From contig JAJDTB010000014.1 in assembly GCA_022827345.1 (NCBI GenBank), positions 1 to 58,013 on the forward strand: DNA of 58,013 nucleotides, written 5' to 3'. Positions 8,167-16,772 of the stretch are shown here, piece after piece. The notes beneath the pieces were generated by a model that was not told where the DNA came from, did not search any database, and worked only from the letters and a program-made list of their open reading frames with translations. Origin of the DNA: Gemmatimonadota bacterium. Lineage in GTDB: Bacteria > Gemmatimonadota > Gemmatimonadetes > Longimicrobiales > Gaopeijiaceae. Numbering within the stretch: the first letter of the stretch is position 1; each line of letters opens with the position of its first letter. The position numbers were made by a program, and so were the translations under genes.

Positions 8167-9441
8167 ATGCGTTTCCGCGATGCCACGGTCGTTTTTCTGA
8201 CGTTTGCAACAGCCCTCTGCGCACCCGGTTCCGAAGCGGACCAGGGCGGGGACACCGCTCCGGCGGACATGCCGGACTCGTCACCTCCAACAGGCGACGT
8301 GCGTCCCGGCATCGAGGTCCTCCTCAGCGACTCCCTGCACCTCGTGCGGGGGCGCCGCGTCGGGCTCATCACCAACCACACGGGCCGCGACCGGGCCGGC
8401 ACCCCCTCGATCGACCTGCTCGCCGCGCACCCCGAGGTCGAACTGGTCGCGCTCTATTCGCCCGAGCACGGCATCCGCGGCAGCACGGAGGGGGGGATCA
8501 GCATCGACGATGAGGTGGACGGACGCACCGGGCTGCCGATCCACTCGCTCTACGGCGACACCCGCCAGCCGACGGACGCCATGCTGGAAGGAGTCGAGGT
8601 GCTTCTCTTCGACATTCAGGACGTTGGCGCGCGGTACTACACCTACCTGTCCACCATGGCGCTGGCGATGGAAGCCGCGGGCGAGCGCGGGATCTCCTTC
8701 GTGGTCCTCGACCGCCCCAACCCGATCGGCGGCGACCCCGTGCAGGGCAACATCCTCGACCCTGAATACTCCTCCTTCGTGGGCCTCTATCCGATTCCCA
8801 TGCGGCACGGGCTCACGGCGGGCGAATTCGCGCGGATGGCGGCCGGCGAATTCGGCGTGACCGTCGACCTGAGCGTCGCGGTTGCGGACGGATGGCGGCG
8901 GACGATGCCTTTCGAAGAGACGGGAATCCCGTGGATTGCCCCGTCGCCCAACATGCCCTCCGTCGAGAGTGCGCTGCACTATCCCGGCACCTGCCTCTTC
9001 GAGGGAACGCCGATTTCGGTGGGCAGGGGCACCGATCGGGCCTTTCAGCAGGTGGGTGCTCCGTGGCTCGACGGAGAGGAGCTTGCGGCGCGGCTCGGGG
9101 CGCTGGGCGTGCCGGGCGCACGCTTTGTGCCGGTCCGGTTCACGCCCGAGAGCCCCGGGGATGGCAAGTTCGGCGCCACCGAGGTCGGCGGCGTGCGCGT
9201 CCAGGCCGACGGGCCCGCGTACGATCCAACGCTGGCCGCACTGGCGCTGCTGGTCGAGACGAAGGCCATGTCCGGCGACCGCTGGAGCTGGCGCATCGGC
9301 CATTTCGATCGGCTCGCGGGCACCGATGCGTTGCGGAACGCCCTGGACGCAGGGGTGTCCTATCAAGTGGTGGCGGATCGTTGGGGGGATGGACTGGACG
9401 AATACGCGGCTCGACGCGAGCCGTACCTGCTCTACCGCTGA
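8167..9441 (+). CDS. namZ: DUF1343 / GH171 exo-beta-N-acetylmuramidase (NamZ-like), exported
   Basis: The product has 424 residues and an N-terminal hydrophobic export signal. A cysteine at residue 18 could be lipidated, but the lipobox is poor. The DUF1343 core is clear: VGLITNHTGRD, then SPEHGIRG at residues 98-105, FDIQDVGARYYTY, and DRPNPIGG. The Bacteroides and Bacillus members of this family release MurNAc from the non-reducing end of peptidoglycan fragments and act with NagZ. The ATG at 8167 follows a GGGGAG site; a TTG 45 bp upstream lacks one and would spoil the signal. It is divergent from the nagZ operon, and its TGA abuts the ribosome site of the first LRR-protease gene, so the three plus-strand genes are probably one transcript. 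Confidence 0.88.
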   Translation: MRFRDATVVFLTFATALCAPGSEADQGGDTAPADMPDSSPPTGDVRPGIEVLLSDSLHLVRGRRVGLITNHTGRDRAGTPSIDLLAAHPEVELVALYSPEHGIRGSTEGGISIDDEVDGRTGLPIHSLYGDTRQPTDAMLEGVEVLLFDIQDVGARYYTYLSTMALAMEAAGERGISFVVLDRPNPIGGDPVQGNILDPEYSSFVGLYPIPMRHGLTAGEFARMAAGEFGVTVDLSVAVADGWRRTMPFEETGIPWIAPSPNMPSVESALHYPGTCLFEGTPISVGRGTDRAFQQVGAPWLDGEELAARLGALGVPGARFVPVRFTPESPGDGKFGATEVGGVRVQADGPAYDPTLAALALLVETKAMSGDRWSWRIGHFDRLAGTDALRNALDAGVSYQVVADRWGDGLDEYAARREPYLLYR

Positions 9442-9451
9442 AGGAGATGGA

Positions 9452-12400
9452 ATGACACTCCCAGCGTCACGGTGCTGGAGCGCGGCCCTGTGCGCCATCG
9501 TGCTGGCCGGCTGCTCGGAAGACATGGACCCCGTCGGACCCCCACCGGTCACCCCGATCGACGCCGACAATCCCGACAGACAGGTACTGATCACCCTCTA
9601 CAACGCGACCGGTGGAACAGGTTGGAGCCAGAACCGCAACTGGAACGGCCCCGGCAGCATTGGAACCTGGTACGGCGTCGAGACCAACTCGGCCGGCTTC
9701 GTCACCGAGCTCGAGCTTGATGACAACAACCTGACGGGGGCATTGCCCGCGCAGTTGGGCGACCTGGCGCACCTGGAACGGCTCGTCCTGGATGGAAACG
9801 GAATTTCCGGACGGATTCCCCCCGAGCTTGGGAACCTGAGCAACCTCACCATGCTCAACCTGCGGGGGAACAGCCTGGAGGGATCGATCCCTTCGGAACT
9901 CGGTGCACTGGTCCGCCTCGACACATTGGACCTCTTCAACGCCGGCCTGTCCGGCACGATACCATCGTCGCTCGGAAACCTGGGCTCGGTGCAGAGATTC
10001 ACCGTGGGATGGAATCAGCTGTCGGGTCCGATACCGGCGGAGCTCGGGCAGCTGGACAATGCGACGTACATGAACTTCAGTCGCAACGAGCTGACGGGAA
10101 CGATACCACCGGAACTCGGGGATCTGGAGTCGATCGAGTTGATCTCGGTCTCACGGAACAACCTCACGGGCGTCATTCCGACCGAACTTGGCGAGTTGGC
10201 GACCCTCGAGAGCCTGTACCTCTACGACAACCAGCTGACCGGCGGAATCCCCCCGGCTCTGGGGCAGCTTTCGCGCCTGAACCTGCTCTGGATTCATCAG
10301 AACGACCTCACGGGGCCGATCCCGGACGAGTTCGCCAACCTGGCGGCGATGGAGCGCCTCAGCGCGTACGAGAACGAACTCAGCGGGGCGATCCCGTCCT
10401 TTGTGGGCGACTTCCCGCTGGCATACCTGCTCCTTCACGAAAACGCCTTTAGTGGCGGACTTCCGGCCCGGATCGGCGAGGTCGGCACACTCGAGCGCCT
10501 CACCCTGAGCGGCAATCCCGAACTGACCGGACTGCTTCCGCGGAGTCTGCTCGATCTCGAATACCTCGAGGATCTGACGTTCGAGGACACTGGCTTGTGC
10601 CCGCAGATCGACGTTGAGTTCCAGGAGTGGCTGCAGGCGGTCCCGGGTGTTTCCGGCACCGGGTGCGATCCCGGCGAGGTCGAGAGATTGGCCCTGGCGG
10701 AGTTCCACGAATTGACCGGTGGCACATCGTGGGAGAACCGTGGCGGGTGGGTCGGCGAAACGGACGTGGGTGGCTGGTACGGGGTCACGTCTGAAGGCGG
10801 ACGCGTGGTTGAACTCTCGCTGCCCGACAACGGCCTCTCCGGTCCGCTCCCGTCCGAGCTCGCCAACCTCGGAGAGTTGAGGGTGGCCGATCTCTCCGGC
10901 AACGATCTGTCCGGGGCGTTTCCGAGTGCCGTAGCGGGATTGACCGCGTTGGAGGAGCTGCGAGTGGGCCGTAATCCGGGGCTCGAGGGCGCGCTGCCCT
11001 TCGGTCTGAGGCGGCTGGACCGACTCCGCGTGCTGGACTTCGATCGGACCGGCCTGTGCGCGTCACCTTCGGCAAACTTCCAGGCGTGGCTATCCGCGGT
11101 CGCGGAAACCGCGGGGGCGACATGCGACAACCCGGACCAGGTCACCGTTTCGCTGTCCATGGTCTACCTCACCCAGTCTGTCCAGAGCCGGTCAAGGGGG
11201 GTGCGTCTCGTGGCCAATCGGGACGCGCTGCTCAGGGCGTTCGTCACCGCGGAGGAGCCGCGCGGGTACTTTGAACCCGAGGTCGTCGCGGTGTTCACGG
11301 GGCCAATAGGCAACGAGGTTCACCGCGTCACAATGACGCGCGACGACAACCGGATCCCGGCCGAAGTGGACGAGGGGGACACCGGGTTCTCGTACAATGC
11401 GGTGATTCCCGGGGAGGTGGTCATTCCCGGCCTGCGGATGTCTGTGGAGGTAGATCCCGATGGAGAGCTGCCGCTCACTGAGGACAGCCGGACGCGTTTC
11501 CCGGACGAGGGCTCGGATTCGCTGAAAGTGGTGAGGGTGCTCCCGATGCAGCTCACCCTGGTTCCGGTCCTGGAGGAGGCGGCACCCGATACCTCGATTC
11601 TGGCCTGGGTTCGTGGCGTCTCCGCTGACAGTCCCCAGGTAGGACTGCTGAAGCACTCCTTCCCGTTCTCCGAGTTCAGCGTCAGCCCCCACGAGGCCTA
11701 TTACACGTCGTTGGATATCACCACGACGGCCGGACAGATGGCGTTGTTCGGAGAGCTCGAAGCGTTGCGATCCGCGGAAGGCGGCAGCGGCTACTACTAT
11801 GGGGTCGCCGCGCGCCTGGGGTCCGTGGGCGGTCGGGGTCAATTGCCCGGGTGGGTGAGTATCGGCGTGAGGAGCCCAACCACGCTGGCGCACGAAGTAG
11901 GGCACAACCTCTCGCTGCGACACGCGCCTTGCGGAGGCCCCGAAGGCATCGATCCGGCCTTCCCCTACCGGGACGGGAGCATCGGCGTGTGGGGATACGA
12001 CTTCCGCAACGGATCGACGGTGCCTCCCGACCGCAGCAGGGACATCATGACCTATTGCCGAACGCTCCCCTGGATCAGCGACTACCACTTCGAGAAAGTC
12101 ATCGACCATCGGGCCAGTGTACAGGGCGATATGGTGTCGGCCGGGTCGGCGACGGCGAACGCGCCGTCGGACGTGCTCGTGCTGTGGGGCGGAGTGGTGG
12201 GTGATGAATTGCGGCTCGAACCGGTCTATTCGATGCGCGCCGGGTCCCGGCTCCCCGAGGCACCCGGACCCTACCGCATCCGGGGGATCGGGGCCGATGG
12301 CCGAATGCTCTTCTCCCTGGACTTCACGCCCGGTGAAGATGGATATGGCGAAAAGCACTTCTTCTTCACCGTGCCGATAGAGCCCGAATGGGAGGGCTCG

Positions 12401-12616
12401 CTCGAACGGATCATCCTCACGGGACCCGAAGGGCTGGTGGCAGTGGATCGCAACGACGAGCGCGCCATCACGGTGGTGACGGAGCGCGGGACGGGGCGCA
12501 TCCGGGCGATCCTCCGGGACTGGGATGGTGGGTTGCCTGCGGCGCTGGGCGGGGTGGAAGGGCTGGAGATCACGACGACGCGAGGGCTCGTGGATGCGGT
12601 GAGGCTGCGCAGGTAA
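9452..12616 (+). CDS. Lipoprotein with leucine-rich repeats and a C-terminal metzincin-type zinc metalloprotease domain (copy 1)
   Basis: The 1054-residue product starts at the ATG after AAGGAG (9441-9446), a site that overlaps the namZ stop. A lipobox (VLAGC, Cys21) predicts surface or periplasmic anchoring. A cap segment (LYNATGGTGW...NWNG) leads into about a dozen plant-type 24-residue repeats with LxLxxNxLTGxIPxELGxL. A second cap plus short repeat block follows from about residue 405. After a beta-rich spacer comes HEVGHNLSLRH at 814-824, the HExxHxxxxxH zinc site of metzincins, and a methionine-turn-like DIMTYC. The end (AILRDWDGG) is shared with copy 2. It probably binds a surface ligand and cleaves protein or glycoprotein; the substrate is unknown. 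Confidence 0.85.
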   Translation: MTLPASRCWSAALCAIVLAGCSEDMDPVGPPPVTPIDADNPDRQVLITLYNATGGTGWSQNRNWNGPGSIGTWYGVETNSAGFVTELELDDNNLTGALPAQLGDLAHLERLVLDGNGISGRIPPELGNLSNLTMLNLRGNSLEGSIPSELGALVRLDTLDLFNAGLSGTIPSSLGNLGSVQRFTVGWNQLSGPIPAELGQLDNATYMNFSRNELTGTIPPELGDLESIELISVSRNNLTGVIPTELGELATLESLYLYDNQLTGGIPPALGQLSRLNLLWIHQNDLTGPIPDEFANLAAMERLSAYENELSGAIPSFVGDFPLAYLLLHENAFSGGLPARIGEVGTLERLTLSGNPELTGLLPRSLLDLEYLEDLTFEDTGLCPQIDVEFQEWLQAVPGVSGTGCDPGEVERLALAEFHELTGGTSWENRGGWVGETDVGGWYGVTSEGGRVVELSLPDNGLSGPLPSELANLGELRVADLSGNDLSGAFPSAVAGLTALEELRVGRNPGLEGALPFGLRRLDRLRVLDFDRTGLCASPSANFQAWLSAVAETAGATCDNPDQVTVSLSMVYLTQSVQSRSRGVRLVANRDALLRAFVTAEEPRGYFEPEVVAVFTGPIGNEVHRVTMTRDDNRIPAEVDEGDTGFSYNAVIPGEVVIPGLRMSVEVDPDGELPLTEDSRTRFPDEGSDSLKVVRVLPMQLTLVPVLEEAAPDTSILAWVRGVSADSPQVGLLKHSFPFSEFSVSPHEAYYTSLDITTTAGQMALFGELEALRSAEGGSGYYYGVAARLGSVGGRGQLPGWVSIGVRSPTTLAHEVGHNLSLRHAPCGGPEGIDPAFPYRDGSIGVWGYDFRNGSTVPPDRSRDIMTYCRTLPWISDYHFEKVIDHRASVQGDMVSAGSATANAPSDVLVLWGGVVGDELRLEPVYSMRAGSRLPEAPGPYRIRGIGADGRMLFSLDFTPGEDGYGEKHFFFTVPIEPEWEGSLERIILTGPEGLVAVDRNDERAITVVTERGTGRIRAILRDWDGGLPAALGGVEGLEITTTRGLVDAVRLRR

Positions 12617-12644
12617 TCACCTCATGTACCGCTGAGGAGGCGGA

Positions 12645-15600
12645 ATGAGACGCCGAGAATCGCTTTCCCGCGGGCTGATCCTGCTGGGGGTCCTGTTGGC
12701 TGCCGGATGCTCCGAAAACACGAGGCCTACCGAACCGCTCGTACCGCCGGTCGTCCCCGACAACCCCGACCGGGCCGTACTCGTCGCCCTTTACAACGCG
12801 ACGGGCGGGTCCGGCTGGGAAAGCGACGGGAACTGGAATTCCGCCTCGGCCATCCGCACCTGGTACGGCGTGAGGACCAATTCCTCGGGTGCCGTCACCG
12901 AACTGGTTCTCGACGACAACAACCTCACCGGGACGTTGCCGTCGCAACTCGGCGAGCTGGCCGAGCTGGAGCGTCTCGTTCTGGACGGGAACTCGCTCAC
13001 GGGGCGGGTGCCGCCCGAGCTGGGCAACCTCGCCAAGCTCACCATGCTCAACCTGCGGGACAACAGCCTGTCGGGCTCGATTCCCGCCGAACTCGGAGCA
13101 CTCTCAAGCCTCGATACGCTCGACCTCTTCAACAACGACCTCTCCGGGCCGATTCCGGCGGCGCTCGGCAATCTGGCATCGGTGCAGAGGCTCACGGTGG
13201 GATGGAACGAACTGACCGGCTCGATTCCGGCTGAGATGGGACAGCTCGACAACGCCACCTACATCAACTTCAGCCGCAACGAACTTACGGGGACGATCCC
13301 GCCCGAACTCGGCGATCTGGAGTCGATCGAACTGATCTCGGTTTCTCGGAACAACCTGACCGGCACGATACCCCCCGAACTTGGCGGCATGGCGACCCTG
13401 GAGCAGCTGTATCTCTACGACAACCGGCTCACGGGCGAGATCCCGCCGGAACTGGGCCGGCTGACGCGCCTGGACCTGCTGTGGACGCACGAGAACCAGC
13501 TCTCCGGGCCGATACCGCCCGAGTTCGCCAACCTCACCGCGCTGGAGGTCCTACGCGCTCACGATAACGGCCTGAGCGGGGAGATCCCGTCCCTGCTGGG
13601 CAGCCTGCCGCTGAGGCTCCTGTTGCTCCACGGGAACGCCCTCAGCGGCGGGCTTCCGGCGGAGATCGGCGGCATCGGCACGCTGGAGCAACTCACGCTG
13701 CACGGGAATCCGGAGCTGTCCGGACTGCTCCCGCGAAGCTTGTTGCAACTGGGGTTGCTGTCGGCGCTGACGCTGGAGGACACCGGGTTGTGCACGCAGA
13801 TCGACGACGAGTTCCAGGCGTGGCTGGGGTCGGTGCTGACCACGAGCGGAGGCGAGTGCGACCCCGCCACCGTCGAGAGGCTGGCGCTGGCGGCGTTTCA
13901 CGAGATGACCGATGGCATGTCGTGGGGGAACCGCGGCAACTGGGCCGGCGAGGCACCCCTGGGAGACTGGTTCGGGGTCACGACCGAGAACGGGCGGGTG
14001 GTCAGGTTGTCACTGGCCGAGAACGGCCTGGCGGGCACCCTGCCGCCGGAGATCGCGAACCTCGCCGGGCTGCGGGTCGTCGATCTGTCGGGGAACGGGC
14101 TGTCCGGTGCGTTTCCGGCATCCATCGCCGGGTTGCGGGAATTGACCGAGTTGCGCGTGGCCCGGAACGCGGGCCTCGAAGGGGTGCTCCCCTTCGCGCT
14201 GCGCCGGCTGGAGCGGTTGCGCGTCCTGGACTACGAGGACACAGGGCTGTGCGCCTCCCCGTCCGCAGGCTTCCAGGAATGGTTCGCCGCGGTCGCGGAG
14301 ACCACGGGTTCCATCTGCGACAACCCCGATCAGGTCACGGTGTCGCTGCCGGTCGTGTACCTGACCCAGTCGGTCCAGACCCGGTCGCGACGGGTGCGCC
14401 TGGTGGCCAACCGCGACGCGCTTCTGAGGGCATTCGTCACCGCCGAGGAGCCGAGAGGATTCTTCGAACCCGAGGTCATGGCGGTGTTCACCTCGCAGTC
14501 GGGCGCAGAGGTTCACCGCACGCTAATGACGCGTGACGACGACCAGATCCCGGGCGAGGCGGACGAGGGCGACCTGACGCTGTCGTACAACGCCGTGATC
14601 CCCGGGAAGGTCATCGTGCCGGGTGTGGAGATGTACGTCGAGGTGGATCCAGAGGGCAGCATTCCGCTGACCGAGGACAGCCGGACCCGCTTCCCCGAGG
14701 AGGGTTCCGATTCTCTGGCCGTCGTGGAGGTGCCCCCGCTGAAACTGACCCTGGTTCCCGTCATGGAAGCGTCGCAGCCCGACACTTCGGTCATGGGGTG
14801 GGTGCGGGGCGTTTCCGCCGACAGTCCCCATCTGGCGCTGCTGAGGCACGCCTTCCCGTTCTCCGAGTTCAACGTGAGTGGGCACGATGCCTACATGACG
14901 TCCCAGGACCTCACCACCGAAGCCGGGCAGCACGCCCTCCTCGACGAGCTCGAAGCGCTGCGCACGTCGGAAAGCGGCACCGGTCACTACTACGGCGTTG
15001 CCGCCAGCGTGAACGGTTCCGTGCGCGGATGGGGCCGGCTGCCCGGTTGGATAGGGATCGGCCAGGCGAGCCCGGTCACGCTGGCGCACGAGGTCGGACA
15101 CAATGTCGCGCTCAGGCACGCACCCTGCGGCGGACCCGAGAACGTCGACGTCGCGTTTCCCTATTCGGACGGCGGCATCGGTGTGTGGGGATACGACTTC
15201 TACAGCGGATCGCTGGTGTCCCCGGAGCGCAGCAAGGACCTCATGACCTATTGCCGGCCGCTCGTCTGGCTGAGCGACTTCCACTTCCGGCGCGTGATCG
15301 ACTACCGCAACAGGCAGGCCAGCGACGTCGCGAGCGCGCGCGTGGCGGCGGGACCCGCATCCGACATGCTCGTGCTGTGGGGCGGCGTGCTGGGTGGAGA
15401 ACTGCGGATCGAGCCGGTGTTCGCGATGCGCACGACCGCGCGGCTTCCCCGGGAATCCGGTCCCTACCGCATCCGGGGCAGCGGCTCCGATGGCCGGTCG
15501 CTCTTCGTGCTCGACTTCACGCCCGGCGAGGACGGGAACGGCGGCAGGCACTTCTTCTTCACGATCCCTATCGAGGCCGAGTGGGCGGGTCTGCTGGAAC

Positions 15601-15809
15601 GGATCACGCTGACCGGACCCGAGGGCCTGGCATTTGTGGACAATGAGGACGAGCGGCGGCTCTCGGTGGTCACGGAACGCGGAACGGGACGGATCAGGGC
15701 GATTCTGCGGGATTGGGAGGGCGAGCTGCCCGCGGGGTTGGGCAATGGCCGCGACCTGGGCGTGGTGACGACCCGGGGGCTCACCGACGTGGTCCGGCTG
15801 CGCAGGTGA
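12645..15809 (+). CDS. Lipoprotein with leucine-rich repeats and a C-terminal metzincin-type zinc metalloprotease domain (copy 2)
   Basis: This is a tandem paralogue of the preceding gene, also 1054 residues, separated by 28 bp and preceded by GAGGAGG (12634-12640). It has lipobox LAAGC (Cys22), the same cap, LRR block, second cap and short LRR block. The protease domain has HEVGHNVALRH at 815-825 and a methionine-turn-like DLMTYC. Alignment by eye is nearly gap-free: the segment GDLESIELISVSRNNLTG is identical in both, while many exposed repeat positions differ. Both copies keep all zinc ligands and their signals, so neither looks decayed. The pattern suggests duplication followed by change in the ligand-facing repeats. 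Last gene of the presumed namZ transcript; it converges on the transaminase gene. Confidence 0.85.
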   Translation: MRRRESLSRGLILLGVLLAAGCSENTRPTEPLVPPVVPDNPDRAVLVALYNATGGSGWESDGNWNSASAIRTWYGVRTNSSGAVTELVLDDNNLTGTLPSQLGELAELERLVLDGNSLTGRVPPELGNLAKLTMLNLRDNSLSGSIPAELGALSSLDTLDLFNNDLSGPIPAALGNLASVQRLTVGWNELTGSIPAEMGQLDNATYINFSRNELTGTIPPELGDLESIELISVSRNNLTGTIPPELGGMATLEQLYLYDNRLTGEIPPELGRLTRLDLLWTHENQLSGPIPPEFANLTALEVLRAHDNGLSGEIPSLLGSLPLRLLLLHGNALSGGLPAEIGGIGTLEQLTLHGNPELSGLLPRSLLQLGLLSALTLEDTGLCTQIDDEFQAWLGSVLTTSGGECDPATVERLALAAFHEMTDGMSWGNRGNWAGEAPLGDWFGVTTENGRVVRLSLAENGLAGTLPPEIANLAGLRVVDLSGNGLSGAFPASIAGLRELTELRVARNAGLEGVLPFALRRLERLRVLDYEDTGLCASPSAGFQEWFAAVAETTGSICDNPDQVTVSLPVVYLTQSVQTRSRRVRLVANRDALLRAFVTAEEPRGFFEPEVMAVFTSQSGAEVHRTLMTRDDDQIPGEADEGDLTLSYNAVIPGKVIVPGVEMYVEVDPEGSIPLTEDSRTRFPEEGSDSLAVVEVPPLKLTLVPVMEASQPDTSVMGWVRGVSADSPHLALLRHAFPFSEFNVSGHDAYMTSQDLTTEAGQHALLDELEALRTSESGTGHYYGVAASVNGSVRGWGRLPGWIGIGQASPVTLAHEVGHNVALRHAPCGGPENVDVAFPYSDGGIGVWGYDFYSGSLVSPERSKDLMTYCRPLVWLSDFHFRRVIDYRNRQASDVASARVAAGPASDMLVLWGGVLGGELRIEPVFAMRTTARLPRESGPYRIRGSGSDGRSLFVLDFTPGEDGNGGRHFFFTIPIEAEWAGLLERITLTGPEGLAFVDNEDERRLSVVTERGTGRIRAILRDWEGELPAGLGNGRDLGVVTTRGLTDVVRLRR

Positions 15810-15891
15810 CGGCTGGCTGCACGCCGCGACATCGTCCGCGCGCGGAGTGTCGGTCGGGGAACGCGCCCGGAGGCGTTGGCCGCCCGGCCTG

Positions 15892-15928
15892 GCTAACTAG
15901 CTAAGTTAGCTAAGCCAAGTTAGCTAAC
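15892..15928. repeat. AT-rich nested palindromes (GTTAGCTAA units) between convergent genes; possible bidirectional terminator
   Basis: GTTAGCTAA at 15905-15913 and TTAGCTAAC at 15920-15928 form a perfect 9-bp inverted repeat with a 6-base loop. GCTAACT (15892-15898) can instead pair with AGTTAGC (15904-15910). The 37 bp contain four GCTAA-type units and are strikingly AT-rich against the surrounding sequence. The TAG stop of the transaminase (15924-15926) lies inside the right arm. The place between two convergent 3' ends fits transcript termination, but there is no clear T-tract on either strand. The rest of 15810-15891 shows nothing I can name. Confidence 0.6.
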
Positions 15929-16772
15929 TGCCGCCGGTAGTCGCCAGGAAGCTCTCGAAGAGGCTTCGCGATACCGGGCCCACCTTGCCGTCGCCGATCG
16001 TCCTGCCGTCGACCTTCACCGACGGGCGCACCTCGGTCGTGGTGCCGCTGAGGAAGACCTCGTCGGCTGCGTAGAACTCGTCGAGCGTGAAGGAGCGCTC
16101 CTCGACCGGAATGCCGAGCCCGCCCGCCAGTTCGATGATGAACTCGCGGGTCACCCCGTGCAGGATGTAGTTGGACCTGGGCGCCGTGGTCAGCACCCCG
16201 TCGAAGACCGCGAAGAGGTTGGCGTGGGAGCCCTCGAGCGCGATCCCGTCCCGAACGAAGATGGTGTCGGTCACGCCGGCGTCCACCGCGGCCTGCTGCG
16301 CGAGCGCGTTGGGAAGCAGCGCGATCGCCTTGATGTCGGCGCGAGCCCAGCGCTGGTCGGGTATGGTGATTGCGTCGTATCCCTGCGACCACCGCTCCAT
16401 CGAGGGTCGGATGTACTGGTTGGCGAAGCCGTAGACCGTGGGGGCGACCGGCGGGTCCGGAAAGGCGTGGGTCCTGGGCGCGACGCCGCGGGTGACCTGC
16501 ACGTAGACATAGGACACCGGCGCGCCGGTGAGTCCGTTTCGCTCCAGAAGGCCTTCCTTCACGGCCTTCAGGGACGCGGGGTCGAAGTCGATTCGCAGGG
16601 AACCGAGACCCCTGGCCATGCGGGCACGGTGCTGGTCCCAGCGAAAGAGGCGGCCCCGGTAGGCGGGCGTCACCTCGTAGATCCCGTCCGCAAAGAGAAA
16701 GCCACGGTCGTTGACCGGGACCTTCGCTTCGTCGGCGGGCAGGTATTTGCCGCTCAGGTAGACGATGCTCAT
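15924..16772 (-). CDS. Class IV PLP-dependent aminotransferase, probable D-amino acid (D-alanine) transaminase
   Basis: The protein has 282 residues, the usual length for fold-type IV transaminases. It opens with VYLSGKYLPADEAKVPVNDRGFLFADGIYE, cut here into the family's NDRGF and DGIYE motifs. It carries the PLP lysine in ARADIKAIALLPN (Lys148), an EGSHANLF segment and a late SGTTTEVRP phosphate-binding motif. RADIK followed by LLPN resembles D-alanine transaminase more than branched-chain or aminodeoxychorismate enzymes. It would interconvert D-alanine/D-glutamate and their keto acids, supplying peptidoglycan precursors. Its ATG overlaps the pspA stop by 4 bp (16769-16772). Confidence 0.85.
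   Translation of the reverse strand: MSIVYLSGKYLPADEAKVPVNDRGFLFADGIYEVTPAYRGRLFRWDQHRARMARGLGSLRIDFDPASLKAVKEGLLERNGLTGAPVSYVYVQVTRGVAPRTHAFPDPPVAPTVYGFANQYIRPSMERWSQGYDAITIPDQRWARADIKAIALLPNALAQQAAVDAGVTDTIFVRDGIALEGSHANLFAVFDGVLTTAPRSNYILHGVTREFIIELAGGLGIPVEERSFTLDEFYAADEVFLSGTTTEVRPSVKVDGRTIGDGKVGPVSRSLFESFLATTGGS

Noticed and set aside
15810..15891. Rho-independent terminator after the second LRR-protease gene
   Set aside because: Only short GC inverted repeats without a T-run were seen; the AT-rich palindrome further on is reported instead.
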